A stretch of DNA of 64,000 nt from Rhizobium tumorigenes (GCF_003240565.2 NZ_CP117255.1:3082501-3146500), one strand, 5' to 3'. Positions 17,701-25,809 are shown, counted from the first letter of the stretch. Notes: generated by a model not told the origin, from the sequence alone. Translations and numbers: made by a program.

Positions 17701-20267
17701 GTGCGCGGGATGATGCCGTTGATAAGACCGAGCGTCGGAGCGACGAAGAGGCAGAAGATCAGCACGATCTGCCAGATCAGCGCCGAGAACGGTGCCATGA
17801 GATACCAGCCGAGCACGGACGCGAAGAACCATGCGATCGGCGTCAGCGAGCGGCGCAGGTTGTCGAACATCTTCCAGCGTCCGAGGCCGGTAATGCCGCG
17901 CGAGGGATTGAAGATGTATGGCAGCAGCTGCCAGTCGCCACGCGCCCAGCGGTGCTGACGCGAAACCTCGACCTCATAGCGGATCGGGAAGTCTTCGACG
18001 AGTTCGCAGTCGGTGACGAGCGCGCAGCGCGCCATCGAGCCTTCAAGCAGATCGTGGCTGAGAACGGAGTTCTCGTCGATCTTGCCGCGCAGGGCGTTTT
18101 CGAAGGCGTCGACGTGATAAAGGCCCTTGCCCGTAAACGTGCCTTCGCCGGCCAGATCCTGGTAGACGTCGGAAACGGTGAAGACGTAAGGGTCAAGGCC
18201 GCGATTGATCGAAAAGACGCGCTGGAAGACGGACGCGTCCTTACCTGTCGTCAGCGACGGCGTTACGCGCGGCTGGAGAACACCGTAGCCGCTGATGACG
18301 CGCTTGGTTTCCGGATCGACCACAGGCCGGTTGATCGGATGGTAGAGCTTGCCGACGAGCTTGGTCACGGTATCGCGCATCAGGCGTGTGTCGGAATCCA
18401 GCGTCATGACATACTGGATGTCCTTCGGAATGACGTTGGCGCCGGGCAGGAATGTCGTGTCGCGGTCGCCCCGCAACAGCAGGTTCAACTCGTGCAGCTT
18501 GCCGCGCTTGCGCTCCCAGCCCATCCACACATCTTCTGCAGGATTATAGAGCCGACGACGGTGCAGCAGGTAAAACCGTGTCTTGCCGTCGAAATTGTAG
18601 CGCTGCGACAGGTTGCCGATTTCGCGGCGCGCGTAATCCAGCACTTCCAGATCGGCCGGCGTCTCCTCGACCTTGTTGTCGGGCCAGTCGCTGAGCAGCG
18701 CAAAATAGATTTCTCCGCGCGGATTGGCGAGATAGTGGACCTCGAGATTGCGCACCAGTTCGTCGACGCTGTCGCGATTGGAGATCAGCGTCGGGACGAC
18801 GACCAGGGTGCGGGCGTCTTCGGGGATGCCCTCCTTGAATTCGTATCCAACAAGCCGGACCGGCGTCACGAAAAGGGTGATGAGGGTGTTGAAGAGCCCC
18901 GTGGCGCCTTCGGAGGCAGGCAGCGAGAACATCAGCAGCAGGACGATCGTCTCAGCCGCACCCATGCCGGCGCGCACCATGAAGGTGCCGACAATTGCCA
19001 TGGCAAGAATGGTCAGCAACACGACCGGACCGGCGATTGCAAACCAGCGAAGCCTGCGGACCTGGCGGACAAAATGCTGCACCGGCAATGGCCTGTAGCG
19101 GATCGCCTCTTCCAGCTTCATGCGCTGCGTGCCGACGAGGAAGCCGCCGACATTCGGTTCGTGAGACTGGGGCTCGGCAGACGCCTTGGCCGCAGCCGTC
19201 ATGTCGATGGCAATCTGGGCGATTTCGATTTCGGTCTTGTCGGACCGGCGCGCCAGCTTTTCGATCTGCTTGCGGTACTTGTTGCGCGACCCGGCATCGA
19301 GCGCACCATAGTCTGTCTCTGTCCAGAGCAGCTTGTCGACCTGGCTGACTTCCTCGACCCAGACGGACCATTCGGTGTCATCGATTTCGCGCAGGCTGCG
19401 AATGATATGGCCCATGGTGGCATTGCCGGCGGCGAGCCGCGTGTGCTCGGCCATCATGACTTCTTCGGAGCCGGTACCGGCTGCCGCCATCCGCTGCTCG
19501 AGCCAGTCGATGGCAAGGCTCGATGTCTGCGATCCGTCGCGCAGGCGGTAGAGGAACTGCGTCGCGAAGGTATTATCCCTCGTCAGCGGTTCCAGCGATT
19601 TCAGATATTCTGCGCATTTTGCGGGCTCGGCGAGGCGGATCATTTCGTCGGCCGCCTCGTTGGCCTTGCCGCGCATGCGGCGGCTGTGCTCGACCCGGAT
19701 CGAGATGCGACGCAGATTGTCGACCAGTACGTAACGCACCAGTGACGGCAGCGCCCAGAGCTCGCCGATCTTGAAGATCTCGTGCTCCTGGAAGCCATCG
19801 ACGATGGCCATCAAGCCTTTGTAGGAGATCTGGCTATGGGTATGGGCGACATAGAGCCAGGCCACAGCGAGCGCGCGCGGCATAACCATGCCCTGTATGG
19901 TTATCGTCGGCAGCTGGCGATAGAATTTCTTCGGAAAATCCCGTCGAACTTCCTGGATCGCTTCTTCGACGATGTAATGATTGTCCAGAAGCCATTCCGC
20001 CGCTGGCGTGATGGACTGGCCTGCCTCGACATCCGCAGCAGCAGCGCGATAGACGCGCAGGATTTCCGTTTCGTTTTCACGATGGCGGGCGAAGAACTCG
20101 AAGGGCTTGAAATTCGGCAGAGTATCTGCGCCGTCTCGCGCGAAGGCTTCCCCGCACTCCCTCAGTTGGTCGTTGGACAGGAAGCTTGCGCGTATCGAAT
20201 CGTTGAGATCGACAAGCTTGGCTTCAGGAGCGCGCGGCGAAGTAGTCGGGGAAATTTCAGCTGACAT
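11766..20267 (-). CDS. ndvB: Cyclic beta-1,2-glucan synthase
   Basis: A 2,833-aa inner-membrane enzyme that primes, elongates and cyclises beta-1,2-glucan from UDP-glucose; needed in rhizobia and agrobacteria for low-osmolarity growth and host infection. The N-terminal ~400 residues are soluble, followed by membrane segments near 405-470. The GT84 transferase domain spans ~480-830, with VMTLDSDTRL (DxD, ~625) and RQHRWARGDW (QxxRW, ~770). More membrane segments lie at ~800-860 and ~930-980. A glycoamylase-like region near 1300-1500 precedes the C-terminal GH94 phosphorylase-like part that controls ring size, with GGDWNDGMNRVG near 2520. I start at ATG 20267 (MSAEIS); a TTG 18 bases further out is possible, and neither has a good ribosome site. 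Size matches Sinorhizobium NdvB and Agrobacterium ChvB. The ndvA exporter is not in the window. Confidence 0.97.
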   Translation of the reverse strand: MSAEISPTTSPRAPEAKLVDLNDSIRASFLSNDQLRECGEAFARDGADTLPNFKPFEFFARHRENETEILRVYRAAAADVEAGQSITPAAEWLLDNHYIVEEAIQEVRRDFPKKFYRQLPTITIQGMVMPRALAVAWLYVAHTHSQISYKGLMAIVDGFQEHEIFKIGELWALPSLVRYVLVDNLRRISIRVEHSRRMRGKANEAADEMIRLAEPAKCAEYLKSLEPLTRDNTFATQFLYRLRDGSQTSSLAIDWLEQRMAAAGTGSEEVMMAEHTRLAAGNATMGHIIRSLREIDDTEWSVWVEEVSQVDKLLWTETDYGALDAGSRNKYRKQIEKLARRSDKTEIEIAQIAIDMTAAAKASAEPQSHEPNVGGFLVGTQRMKLEEAIRYRPLPVQHFVRQVRRLRWFAIAGPVVLLTILAMAIVGTFMVRAGMGAAETIVLLLMFSLPASEGATGLFNTLITLFVTPVRLVGYEFKEGIPEDARTLVVVPTLISNRDSVDELVRNLEVHYLANPRGEIYFALLSDWPDNKVEETPADLEVLDYARREIGNLSQRYNFDGKTRFYLLHRRRLYNPAEDVWMGWERKRGKLHELNLLLRGDRDTTFLPGANVIPKDIQYVMTLDSDTRLMRDTVTKLVGKLYHPINRPVVDPETKRVISGYGVLQPRVTPSLTTGKDASVFQRVFSINRGLDPYVFTVSDVYQDLAGEGTFTGKGLYHVDAFENALRGKIDENSVLSHDLLEGSMARCALVTDCELVEDFPIRYEVEVSRQHRWARGDWQLLPYIFNPSRGITGLGRWKMFDNLRRSLTPIAWFFASVLGWYLMAPFSALIWQIVLIFCLFVAPTLGLINGIIPRTSDIVARAHLYTVWTDIRDANAQVALRIVFLADSACGMADAIGRSIYRTFVSRKLMLQWRTAASAQAAAQTTILGHYKVMWQAPVLAVLALGLAALSGSNAYLVGIPFVVLWVLSPAVAYYVSQSAETEDQLHVSEHVSTELRKIARRTWRYFEAFVVEQQNFLPPDNVQQTPHAVVAPRTSPTNIGVYLLSVVSARHFGWLSFEETITRLEQTIATVDRMEKYRGHLLNWYHTDTLKTLGPRYVSAVDSGNLAGHLIAVSSACRIWAEAPSAHMQGNLDGVGDVSGVLQEILADLPDDRKTVRPLRRRLEERIIGFQNALAAVKREHEFASIRVINLAVLARDIKKLAANLDHEVKSQQSAEVIRWSESLIQVCEGHIADSVFDLSNVEALRQRLINLRDRTRDIAFSMDFAFLFRPERRLLSIGYRVESGELDAACYDLLASEARLTSLFAIAKGDLPTEHWYRLGRQVVPVGSRGALVSWSGSMFEYLMPPLVMQERQGGILNQTNNLIVIEQMNYGRRLGVPWGISEAAFNARDHQMNYQYTNFGVPSLGLKRGLGQNAVIAPYASLLAAMYDPEAALENLNRLRKVGALGMYGFHDAVDFTPTRVPDGKKFAIVYNYYAHHHGMSIAAVANVAFNGRLRELFHADPVIEAAELLLQEKAPRDIPVMAAKHETDAPANIQEDLLKAEVRKISNPARQDREIALLSNGHYSVMLTATGSGYSRWNGLAVSRWKPDPTEDRWGTFIFLRDTVSHQWWSATSEPRSIEGEKASVIFSDDKAEYSKTVGDLTSDVECIIATDHDAEGRRVTLHNAGSEDRFIEVTSYLEPVIANEDVDAAHPVFARMFVKTEIGELGDVIRVERNKRDPNEPDMTMAHMVVDNAGSERPTEFETDRRRFIGRGRSLGEAAAFDPGTSLSGTDGFTLDACLSLRRVIRVPAGKKVSVIFWTIAAPNREDIDRAVERFRNPDAFGQEMVHAWTRTQVQMRQIGVTSQHAKIFQHLARYLVYPDMHLRAEAAVVHAGLQPQSALWPLAISGDHPIFTLRINDDIDLEIAKEALSAQEYLRSRGITADLVIMNERAASYAQDMQHDLDALCESVRHSSQGEGLRPHIFAARKDLMEPETYQAVLAASRVVFHARNGTIVDQITRAPSLATSAHTGEPEMRRTAVVATATQPDSAPASMVDKGDLDFWNGYGGFSSDGREYVVRLFGGQSTPQPWINVISNENFGFHVAAEGAAFTWSANSRDYQLTSWSNDMVINRPGEALYVADLVSGAVMTPYAALSRRPSITFEARHGLGYSVFTSVQDEISLEVTQTVDRTRPVKMTRLRLRNEGTAVRRLRLYNYAEWVLGNNPRKTGPFILSSQDAETGALFASNPYSIDYSRHVAFMAASETAGSISSSRREFIGRAGSIQLPQAVVSGAVLSGSLDLEGDPCAAMAIDVTLEAGEQRDICFYMGDTASTEEARALVSAIRSESFDDLLEASKTFWNGFTGRLQISTPDKAMNNMVNAWLPYQSLGCRIMARTAFYQASGAFGFRDQLQDTLAFLTHSPELARKQILNAASRQFHEGDVQHWWLPGTGAGVRTHISDDVVWLAYAINQYCTVTGDRALLDEELAFVEGASLTSGMHDAFYKPEISSDKVSLYEHAALALDLAIRRKGGNGLPLILGGDWNDGMNRVGMLGRGESTWLGWFLAGTLTSFIPYAEARGDSERVARWSAHLRELKKALETAGWDGGYYRRGYFDDGTPLGSNENFECQIDSIAQSWNILSGEGDRARGEKAMDAVLERLVDDDKGIIRLFTPAFAKSPRDPGYIRSYPPGVRENGGQYTHAATWVVLALAEMGRGDDAWRCFNLLNPVNHALDKAASDQYRVEPYVVAADIYGEGQLAGRGGWSWYTGSAGWMYRVAIEGLLGIRVANGHLYVKPALPSAWDGFTAELDLSDTEYRISVSKLSNAAGYLVTINGKEIANPDEGFAIGQ

Positions 20268-20672
20268 GGGGCGGTCTGGATCCAAACGGGGTAAAGAGCA
20301 TTCGCCTGCAGAGCCATAGCGCGATCACCATTCTGAGTTCAAACCCCGGAGCCCACCAGGCGCCAGGTATTTGCAAATGGCAACTTTACCGCTGCATGAC
20401 CAAATTCGGCGGAGATTTTCACGGACCTCATGGACCGCGGCATCACGCCGTGGTTCACCCGCTCCATGAAATCTTGGAAGCACTCAATATAAATCAAGTG
20501 AGCGCGGCGGCAAGATTACATCAAGGCGATCAAATTCATCATACATTCCCCAAATTGCACCGCGAATCTCGCCGGCTGGAAGCCAGCGTGAGACGTGCCT
20601 ACTCACATAGGCCGGCAAAGATGAACTTAAACTGAACTGACGCACGAGATTGTGCAGGACGGCGGTCGGGCC
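20268..20672. other. 405-bp non-coding gap upstream of ndvB and downstream of the XRE-cupin gene
   Basis: It presumably holds the ndvB promoter. I see no convincing gene: the 79-codon frame at 20396-20635 has no ribosome site and ordinary shadow-like composition. There is a small imperfect hairpin (CCGCGGC / GCCGTGG near 20435) and AT-rich stretches, but no -35/-10 pair I would defend. Confidence 0.5.
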
Positions 20673-21371
20673 TTATACACCGACCCTTTCTGGATAGGAA
20701 ATAATTGACAGGAAGCGGATCGGCAGGGTGATCAGAACCTCTGGACCGTGCGGCGCGTCGGCATCGAAGAACAGGCTGTCTCCCGGCAGCATCGTATAGA
20801 GCTTGTCGCCATGGCGGTACTTCACCTCACCCTCCAGCATGTAGATGAGTTCCAGGCCGTCGTGCTGGAAGGCCGGAAAGACGTCTGAATCAGCGGTCAG
20901 GGTGATGAGGTACGGCTCGACCTGCAGACCGCTGGCACTGTTGCCGATATGGCCGAGCAGGTTGTACTGGTGCCCGGCACGCGTGCCCCGTCGCTCGATC
21001 TCCAGCCCCTCCCCTGCCTTGACGAAAACCGCGTTGCGCACCTCTTCAAACCGGCGGAAAAAGGCGGTGACGGGAACGCCCAATGCGGCGGCCAGCGACT
21101 GGAGTGTCGTCAGTGACGGCGAGGTGTTGCCGTTTTCGATCTTCGACAGCATACCGAGCGAGATGCCGGTGGCGGAAGCCAGATCGGCGCCGGTAATACC
21201 AAGGGTTTTGCGGAAAGCACGGACCTCGCGGCCAATGGCCACTTCGAGATTATTTTCCTTGGGGTCGCGCAGGGAATGCGGATCCTGCTTCAGGATCGGC
21301 TTGGCTGGGGTTGTTTTACTCGACGCTGCCGTCGCTTCGACGCTGTTGCGCGTCGCTTTGTTGTTTTCCAT
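20673..21371 (-). CDS. XRE-family regulator with C-terminal cupin domain
   Basis: A 232-aa protein with a disordered Ser/Thr/Ala/Lys-rich N-terminus (1-40). An XRE helix-turn-helix follows at ~45-100 (VRAFRKTLGITGADLASATG, then SLGMLSKIENGNTSPSLTTL), and then a cupin at ~155-220 (FQHDGLELIYMLEGEVKYRHG, MLPGDSLFFDADAPHGPE). Proteins of this layout (PuuR/SutR type) sense small metabolites such as polyamines, amino acids or sulfur compounds and repress nearby catabolic genes. It is a single gene. The peptide-uptake operon (22219-28560) is the nearest metabolic target on the same strand, but it is separated by two small genes and control of it is only a guess. Confidence 0.9.
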   Translation of the reverse strand: MENNKATRNSVEATAASSKTTPAKPILKQDPHSLRDPKENNLEVAIGREVRAFRKTLGITGADLASATGISLGMLSKIENGNTSPSLTTLQSLAAALGVPVTAFFRRFEEVRNAVFVKAGEGLEIERRGTRAGHQYNLLGHIGNSASGLQVEPYLITLTADSDVFPAFQHDGLELIYMLEGEVKYRHGDKLYTMLPGDSLFFDADAPHGPEVLITLPIRFLSIISYPERVGV

Positions 21372-21473
21372 CCGAATATCCCATGCTGCTCGACATCCAA
21401 GCTTACTTGTTTCGCCGAATGCTTGCTATCTGGACATTCAGAATTTCTGAGCTGCAGGGGGATTTAACGACGA

Positions 21474-21496
21474 ACGGCGGCCGATTTGGCCGCCGT
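21474..21496. repeat. 9-bp perfect stem-loop
   Basis: ACGGCGGCC and GGCCGCCGT flank a 5-nt loop, downstream of the small membrane-protein gene on the minus strand. Without a T run it may still mark the end of that transcript. Confidence 0.45.
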
Positions 21497-21561
21497 ATTG
21501 GATGTCTAAATCAAATCCGCATCGCGTAAGCCGCAGGATCGGGATCAGCGAGCAAACGACC

Positions 21562-21744
21562 TCAGGTCCCGATGCCGCACACCATGGCGGCAACGAACAC
21601 GAACGCGGCCGCAAAAAGCACCACGTGCAGGACCGCCTCCCACCGGCGCCGTTTGGAGATACCGGCCGTGACCGCAAGGCGACGACGCTCGGAAGACGGG
21701 ACAAGTTCGTCTACAGACGCGTTTGACAGACCAATATTTGCCAT
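21562..21744 (-). CDS. Small single-span membrane protein, unknown function
   Basis: A 60-aa protein: a polar, basic first half (SSERRRLAVTAGISKRRRWEA) and a hydrophobic second half (LHVVLFAAAFVFVAAMVCGIG) that would form one transmembrane helix with the N-terminus inside. A strong ribosome site, GGAGGCAGGAT, precedes ATG 21744, which is the main reason to accept such a short gene. I recognise no family. It stands alone downstream of another small gene. Confidence 0.6.
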   Translation of the reverse strand: MANIGLSNASVDELVPSSERRRLAVTAGISKRRRWEAVLHVVLFAAAFVFVAAMVCGIGT

Positions 21745-21881
21745 ATCCTGCCTCCGTTAGAATGTTGCGCGCGAGTGTGAGCCACTGTTATCGGGGATCG
21801 ACGGTCGCATTGGGAGAGATAGATTTCCGCCCTCTGCCCCGGAGTGAAAAAATTAATCTTCACGAGGGTCAAAACAGAGAA

Positions 21882-22067
21882 CTAGCAAAGAATGCGACGA
21901 GCCCAGAGCAGGGTCCGCTCAATGGCTCCGTCGACGACTGTCGGCGCCAACTGCTGGCGCTGTATGACAGCGGTTTCCTCGTCAGCCACGGAAGCACCGG
22001 CTTCGATGCGCTTTGCCCGGACGGGCGGGTGAAGGTAACCAAGGGTCATGCCGCCCATGAAAAACAT
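21882..22067 (-). CDS. Small hypothetical protein
   Basis: 61 aa from ATG 22067 (MFFMGGMTLGYLHPPVRAKR). The textbook Shine-Dalgarno GGAGGTGCAGT sits directly in front of this ATG, whereas the longer frame to 22094 has none. There are no Cys pairs, no clear transmembrane segment and no recognised domain. It is followed after 137 bp by the other small gene on the same strand. Confidence 0.45.
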   Translation of the reverse strand: MFFMGGMTLGYLHPPVRAKRIEAGASVADEETAVIQRQQLAPTVVDGAIERTLLWARRILC

Positions 22068-22218
22068 ACTGCACCTCCAGACCTTGGCGATCACGAAAGT
22101 TAACCGCCGTTAACGAGATCATGACAGAAATGCGGCAGCTGTCAATAGTCTATGGCGTTGGTCGTGTTTAAACCATCTGTTAACCATAATCAAAAAATAT
22201 AAAGGTAAAAACAGATAC

Positions 22219-22968
22219 TTAAGCCCGGGCAAAACCCTTGCTGGCGATCATGAGATTGCGTGTGTACTCTTCCGAGACGCGGCCGGCAGCAAGATCGACC
22301 GAGGCGAGCCGCTCGACCACGGAGCCGTTCTGCATGACGGCAAGCCGGTCGCACATGTGGGTGACGACGCCGAGATCATGGCTCACCATCACGAAGGTCA
22401 GATTGCGATCGCGACGGATCTGCTCGAGAAGATTGAGCACCTCCGCCTGCACGGAAGCATCGAGTGCCGAGGTCGGCTCATCCAGCAGCAAAATCGACGG
22501 CTCGACGATCAGGGCCCTGGCAATCGCCACCCGCTGGCGTTGACCGCCCGAGAGCTGGTGCGGATAGCGGAAGCGAAATCCGGCACCGAGGCCGACTTCG
22601 TCGAGCGCCCGGGTAATGCGCCGTTCGCCATCGTCTATCCCATGGATCAGCAAGGGTTCGAGAAGCAGCCGGTCGATCGTCTGGCGCGGATGCAGCGACC
22701 CGTAAGGGTCCTGAAACACCATCTGCACCTCGCGGTAGAAGCTCTTGCTACGCTTTGCGCCCTTCAGGGTTTCGCCTTCGATGCGGATCGTGCCTTCGCT
22801 GACCGGTGCCAGGCCCGCGACGGCGCGCAGAAGCGTCGATTTTCCGGAGCCGGATTCGCCCACCAGCCCGAAAGACTGGCCCTTGTCGACGGAGATGCTG
22901 ACGGCGTTCAGTGCGTAGTAGCCGTCATAGATGACGCTGAGATCGTTGATCGACAGGGTGGTGGTCAT
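22219..22968 (-). CDS. Peptide ABC transporter ATP-binding protein (OppF/DppF type)
   Basis: A 249-aa ATPase that powers a dipeptide/oligopeptide importer. It has Walker A GESGSGKST (~residue 38), the Q-loop in MVFQDPYGSLHP, the signature LSGGQRQR, Walker B ILLLDEPTSAL, and the switch His in MVSHDLGVV. YGSLHPRQT after the Q-loop is the OppF-type sequence. I use ATG 22968 because it overlaps the preceding stop as ATGA; a GTG three codons upstream is an alternative. It is the last gene of the six-gene operon. It is shorter than most OppF proteins (about 320 aa) because it lacks the C-terminal oligopeptide-transporter extension. Confidence 0.93.
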   Translation of the reverse strand: MTTTLSINDLSVIYDGYYALNAVSISVDKGQSFGLVGESGSGKSTLLRAVAGLAPVSEGTIRIEGETLKGAKRSKSFYREVQMVFQDPYGSLHPRQTIDRLLLEPLLIHGIDDGERRITRALDEVGLGAGFRFRYPHQLSGGQRQRVAIARALIVEPSILLLDEPTSALDASVQAEVLNLLEQIRRDRNLTFVMVSHDLGVVTHMCDRLAVMQNGSVVERLASVDLAAGRVSEEYTRNLMIASKGFARA

Positions 22969-23795
22969 AGCGCCCACTCCGGCTTGCGCTCGAGCACCGG
23001 CAGCGGATGGCGATCCTCGCCGATGACGGGCATGCAGTTCAGCAGGCCCCGCGTGTAGGGATGCTGGGCATTGCGCAGTTCGGACGCCGGCAATTCCTCG
23101 ACGATTTTGCCTGCATACATGACGATGACGCGATCACAGAACGAAGACACCAGCCGCAGGTCGTGCGATACGAAAATCAGCCCCATGCCGCGCTCGGATA
23201 CCAGCTTGTCCATGATGCGAAGGACATCGAGCTGCACCGTGACGTCGAGCGCGGAGGTCGGTTCGTCGGCGATCAGCAATTCCGGGCCGGCAATCAGCAT
23301 CATGGCGATCATCACCCGCTGCCCCATGCCGCCGGAAACCTCGTGCGGATGCAGGTCGAAAACCCGTTGCGGCTCACGGATCTGCACTGCTTCCAGCATG
23401 GCGAGCGCCCGGTCGCGGGCCTCCGCCTTGCTGACGCGCTCATGCGTTCGCAACGTTTCGCAAACCTGCTTGCCGATCGTCATGACGGGATCGAGCGAAT
23501 ATTTCGGGTCCTGCAGCACCATGGCGATCCGCTTGCCGCGCAGCGCACGTCGCTCTTTGGGCGAGGCTTTCAACAAGTCTATGCCGTTGAAACTCAACGT
23601 ATCGGCGGTGACGATCCCGTGTGACTGGGTGAGGCCCATGATGGCGCGGCCGGTCTGCGACTTGCCGGAGCCGCTTTCGCCGACAATGCCGAGCCGCTCG
23701 CGGCCGAGGGTGAAGGAAACACCGCGCACGGCCTCGATCACACCCGTGCGGGTCGGATAGCTGACCTTCAGATTGTCGACTGTCAGCATGGTCAT
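22965..23795 (-). CDS. Peptide ABC transporter ATP-binding protein (OppD/DppD type)
   Basis: A 276-aa partner ATPase of the importer. It shows Walker A GESGSGKSQ, Q-loop MVLQDPKYSLDPV, signature VSGGMGQRV, Walker B LLIADEPTSALD and switch His FVSHDLRLV. HPYTRGLLNCMP near residue 245 begins the oligo/dipeptide-transporter C-terminal motif that marks the OppD group. It overlaps both neighbours by ATGA, so permease, this gene and the second ATPase are translationally coupled. Confidence 0.93.
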   Translation of the reverse strand: MTMLTVDNLKVSYPTRTGVIEAVRGVSFTLGRERLGIVGESGSGKSQTGRAIMGLTQSHGIVTADTLSFNGIDLLKASPKERRALRGKRIAMVLQDPKYSLDPVMTIGKQVCETLRTHERVSKAEARDRALAMLEAVQIREPQRVFDLHPHEVSGGMGQRVMIAMMLIAGPELLIADEPTSALDVTVQLDVLRIMDKLVSERGMGLIFVSHDLRLVSSFCDRVIVMYAGKIVEELPASELRNAQHPYTRGLLNCMPVIGEDRHPLPVLERKPEWAL

Positions 23796-24727
23796 CGGCC
23801 GCTCTCCTGCGGATCGAGCGCATCGCGCAAACCGTCACCGAGCAGATTGAAGCCGAGACTGACGACCAGGATGGCAAAGCCAGGCATTGCCGCCACCCAC
23901 CACTGGTCGAGGATGAAGCGGCGGCCGGACGCAATCATCGCGCCCCATTCAGGCAGCGGCGGTTGAGCGCCGAGACCGAGGAAGCCTAGGCCGGCTGCGG
24001 TGAGGATGATGCCAGCCATATCGAGTGTCACCCGGACGATCAGCGACGAGATGCAGAGCGGCATGACATGGCGGAAAATGATCCGCAGCGGCGAGGCGCC
24101 CATCAGCCGGACGGCTGAAATATAGTCGGAGCGCCGCACCGTCATCGTCTCGGCCCGGGCAATACGGGCATAGGGTGGCCAGGAGGTGATGGCGATGGCG
24201 ATGATGGCGTTCTGGATGCCTGGGCCGAGGGCCGCGACAAAGGCGAGCGCCAGCACGAGCTTCGGAAAGGCGAGGAATATATCCGTGATGCGCATCAGCA
24301 CCGCATCCAGCCAGCCGCCGACATAACCGGACACCGTACCGATCAGCAGCCCGATCGGTGCCGAAATGATAGCGACAAGCACAATCACCAGCAGTGTCAG
24401 ACGCGAGCCGTGCATGATCCGCGAAAAGATATCGCGTCCCTGGTCGTCAGTGCCGAGCAGATAGCCCTGGGCGCCGGGCGGCAACAGCCGGGCATTGGCG
24501 AGATCGCCGATGACAGGCGACTTGGTGGCGATGACGTCGGCAAAGGCGGCGATGAACAACAGGGCAAGGATAATCACCAGGCCGAGCACGGCCAGATGGT
24601 TGGCGGAAAATTGGCGCCAGGTGATATAGGCGCGGCCAAGCCTCGCCTGCAGTCGCGATTGCGGCCGGTCGGAGAGCAGCCATTGGCGGCGGGTGAGTGG
24701 CGCTATTGGTGAGGTTGGACCCGTCAT
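23792..24727 (-). CDS. Peptide ABC transporter permease (DppC type)
   Basis: A 311-aa inner-membrane permease with six predicted spans. The DppC pattern is clear: an N-terminal polar tail and first helix (LAVLGLVIILALLFIAAFADV), the conserved LGTDDQGRDIFSRIMHGSRLTL before the second helix, and the cytoplasmic EAA loop EWGAMIASGRRFI near the C-terminus that contacts the ATPases. It overlaps the DppB gene before it and the ATPase after it by 4 nt each. Confidence 0.94.
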   Translation of the reverse strand: MTGPTSPIAPLTRRQWLLSDRPQSRLQARLGRAYITWRQFSANHLAVLGLVIILALLFIAAFADVIATKSPVIGDLANARLLPPGAQGYLLGTDDQGRDIFSRIMHGSRLTLLVIVLVAIISAPIGLLIGTVSGYVGGWLDAVLMRITDIFLAFPKLVLALAFVAALGPGIQNAIIAIAITSWPPYARIARAETMTVRRSDYISAVRLMGASPLRIIFRHVMPLCISSLIVRVTLDMAGIILTAAGLGFLGLGAQPPLPEWGAMIASGRRFILDQWWVAAMPGFAILVVSLGFNLLGDGLRDALDPQESGR

Positions 24728-25791
24728 TGGCGTCGTGTCCTTGGGTCTAGTGTTCGGTAGAGGATATCGGACAGGAGATTGATACCGATGAACACCGTGC
24801 CGATGACGATGGTGCCGCCAAGCACGGCGTTCATGTCGGCGTTCTGCAGCGAGTTTGTGATGTAGAAGCCGATGCCCGGCCAGGAGAACACGGTTTCGGT
24901 CAGCACCGACCCCTCAAGCAGGCCGGCATAGGACAGCGCGATGACAGTCACCAGCGGGACCGCCGCGTTGCGCAGCGCATGCGCCCAGATGACCCGGGTT
25001 TCGGAGAGGCCCTTGGCCCGCACTGCGACGATATATTCCTGGCCGAGCTCGTTCAGCATGAAGCTGCGCGTCATGCGGCTGATATAGGCCAGCGAGAAAT
25101 AGCCGAGCAGGGATGCCGGCAGGATGATGTGGCGGAAGACATCAGCGAAGACGTCCCATTCGCCCTGCAAGGCGGAATCGAGCAGGAACAGGCCTGTGAT
25201 CGGCGTGAACGTATATTCGTAGGTGATATCGATGCGGCCGGGAAAGGCTACCCATTTTAATTTGGCGTAGAAGATCACCAGCGAAATCAGCGCCATCCAG
25301 AAGATCGGCACAGAATAACCGACGAGCCCGATGACGCGCACCAGCTGGTCGATCAGGCTGCCACGGCGCACGGCGGCCAGCACGCCGAGCGGCACGCCGA
25401 TCACCGAACCGATCATCGTCCCGAGCGTCGCCAATTCGAGCGTGGCCGGAAAGGCGCGACGGATATCGGTCATGACGGGGTTCGTCGTCAGCACCGAGGT
25501 GCCGAAATCGCCGGACAGCACACCCTTCAGATAAATGTAGAACTGCTCGTAGAGCGGCAAATCGAGGCCAAGCTCACGCCGCACCCGCTCGATCACATGC
25601 GCCGGCGCCCGGTCGCCGAGGATAGCGAGAACCGGGTCGATCGGCACCACGCGGCCGATGAAGAAGGTGACGGCCAGAAGACCGAGATAGGTGGTGATGG
25701 CGATGCCGACGAAGCGTAGCACGGCCTTTACGATGGGCATGGTGCGGCCAGTCGCGGGCCGCACCTCCATCCTGCGTTCAACTGTACTCAA
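24724..25791 (-). CDS. Peptide ABC transporter permease (DppB type)
   Basis: A 355-aa permease with the DppB signature: a first helix followed by PIDPVLAILGDRAPAHVIERVRRELGL, then LPLYEQFYIYLKGVLSGDFGTS, and VLTETVFSWPGIGFYI close to the end. The frame opens with TTG 25791; an ATG at 25770 (MEVRPATG) is an alternative and the N-terminal helix begins well after either. It lies 18 bp behind the binding-protein gene. It forms the transmembrane channel with the DppC-type partner. Confidence 0.92.
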   Translation of the reverse strand: MSTVERRMEVRPATGRTMPIVKAVLRFVGIAITTYLGLLAVTFFIGRVVPIDPVLAILGDRAPAHVIERVRRELGLDLPLYEQFYIYLKGVLSGDFGTSVLTTNPVMTDIRRAFPATLELATLGTMIGSVIGVPLGVLAAVRRGSLIDQLVRVIGLVGYSVPIFWMALISLVIFYAKLKWVAFPGRIDITYEYTFTPITGLFLLDSALQGEWDVFADVFRHIILPASLLGYFSLAYISRMTRSFMLNELGQEYIVAVRAKGLSETRVIWAHALRNAAVPLVTVIALSYAGLLEGSVLTETVFSWPGIGFYITNSLQNADMNAVLGGTIVIGTVFIGINLLSDILYRTLDPRTRRQ

Positions 25792-25809
25792 GGGACCAAT
25801 CCTTCCGGA

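Noticed and set aside
17181..19745. 854-codon plus-strand ORF antisense to ndvB (and a further one at 15567-17120)
   Set aside because: Composition is Arg/His/Gln-rich with no domain, and it lies exactly opposite strongly conserved NdvB sequence. GC-rich third positions of the true gene open this frame.
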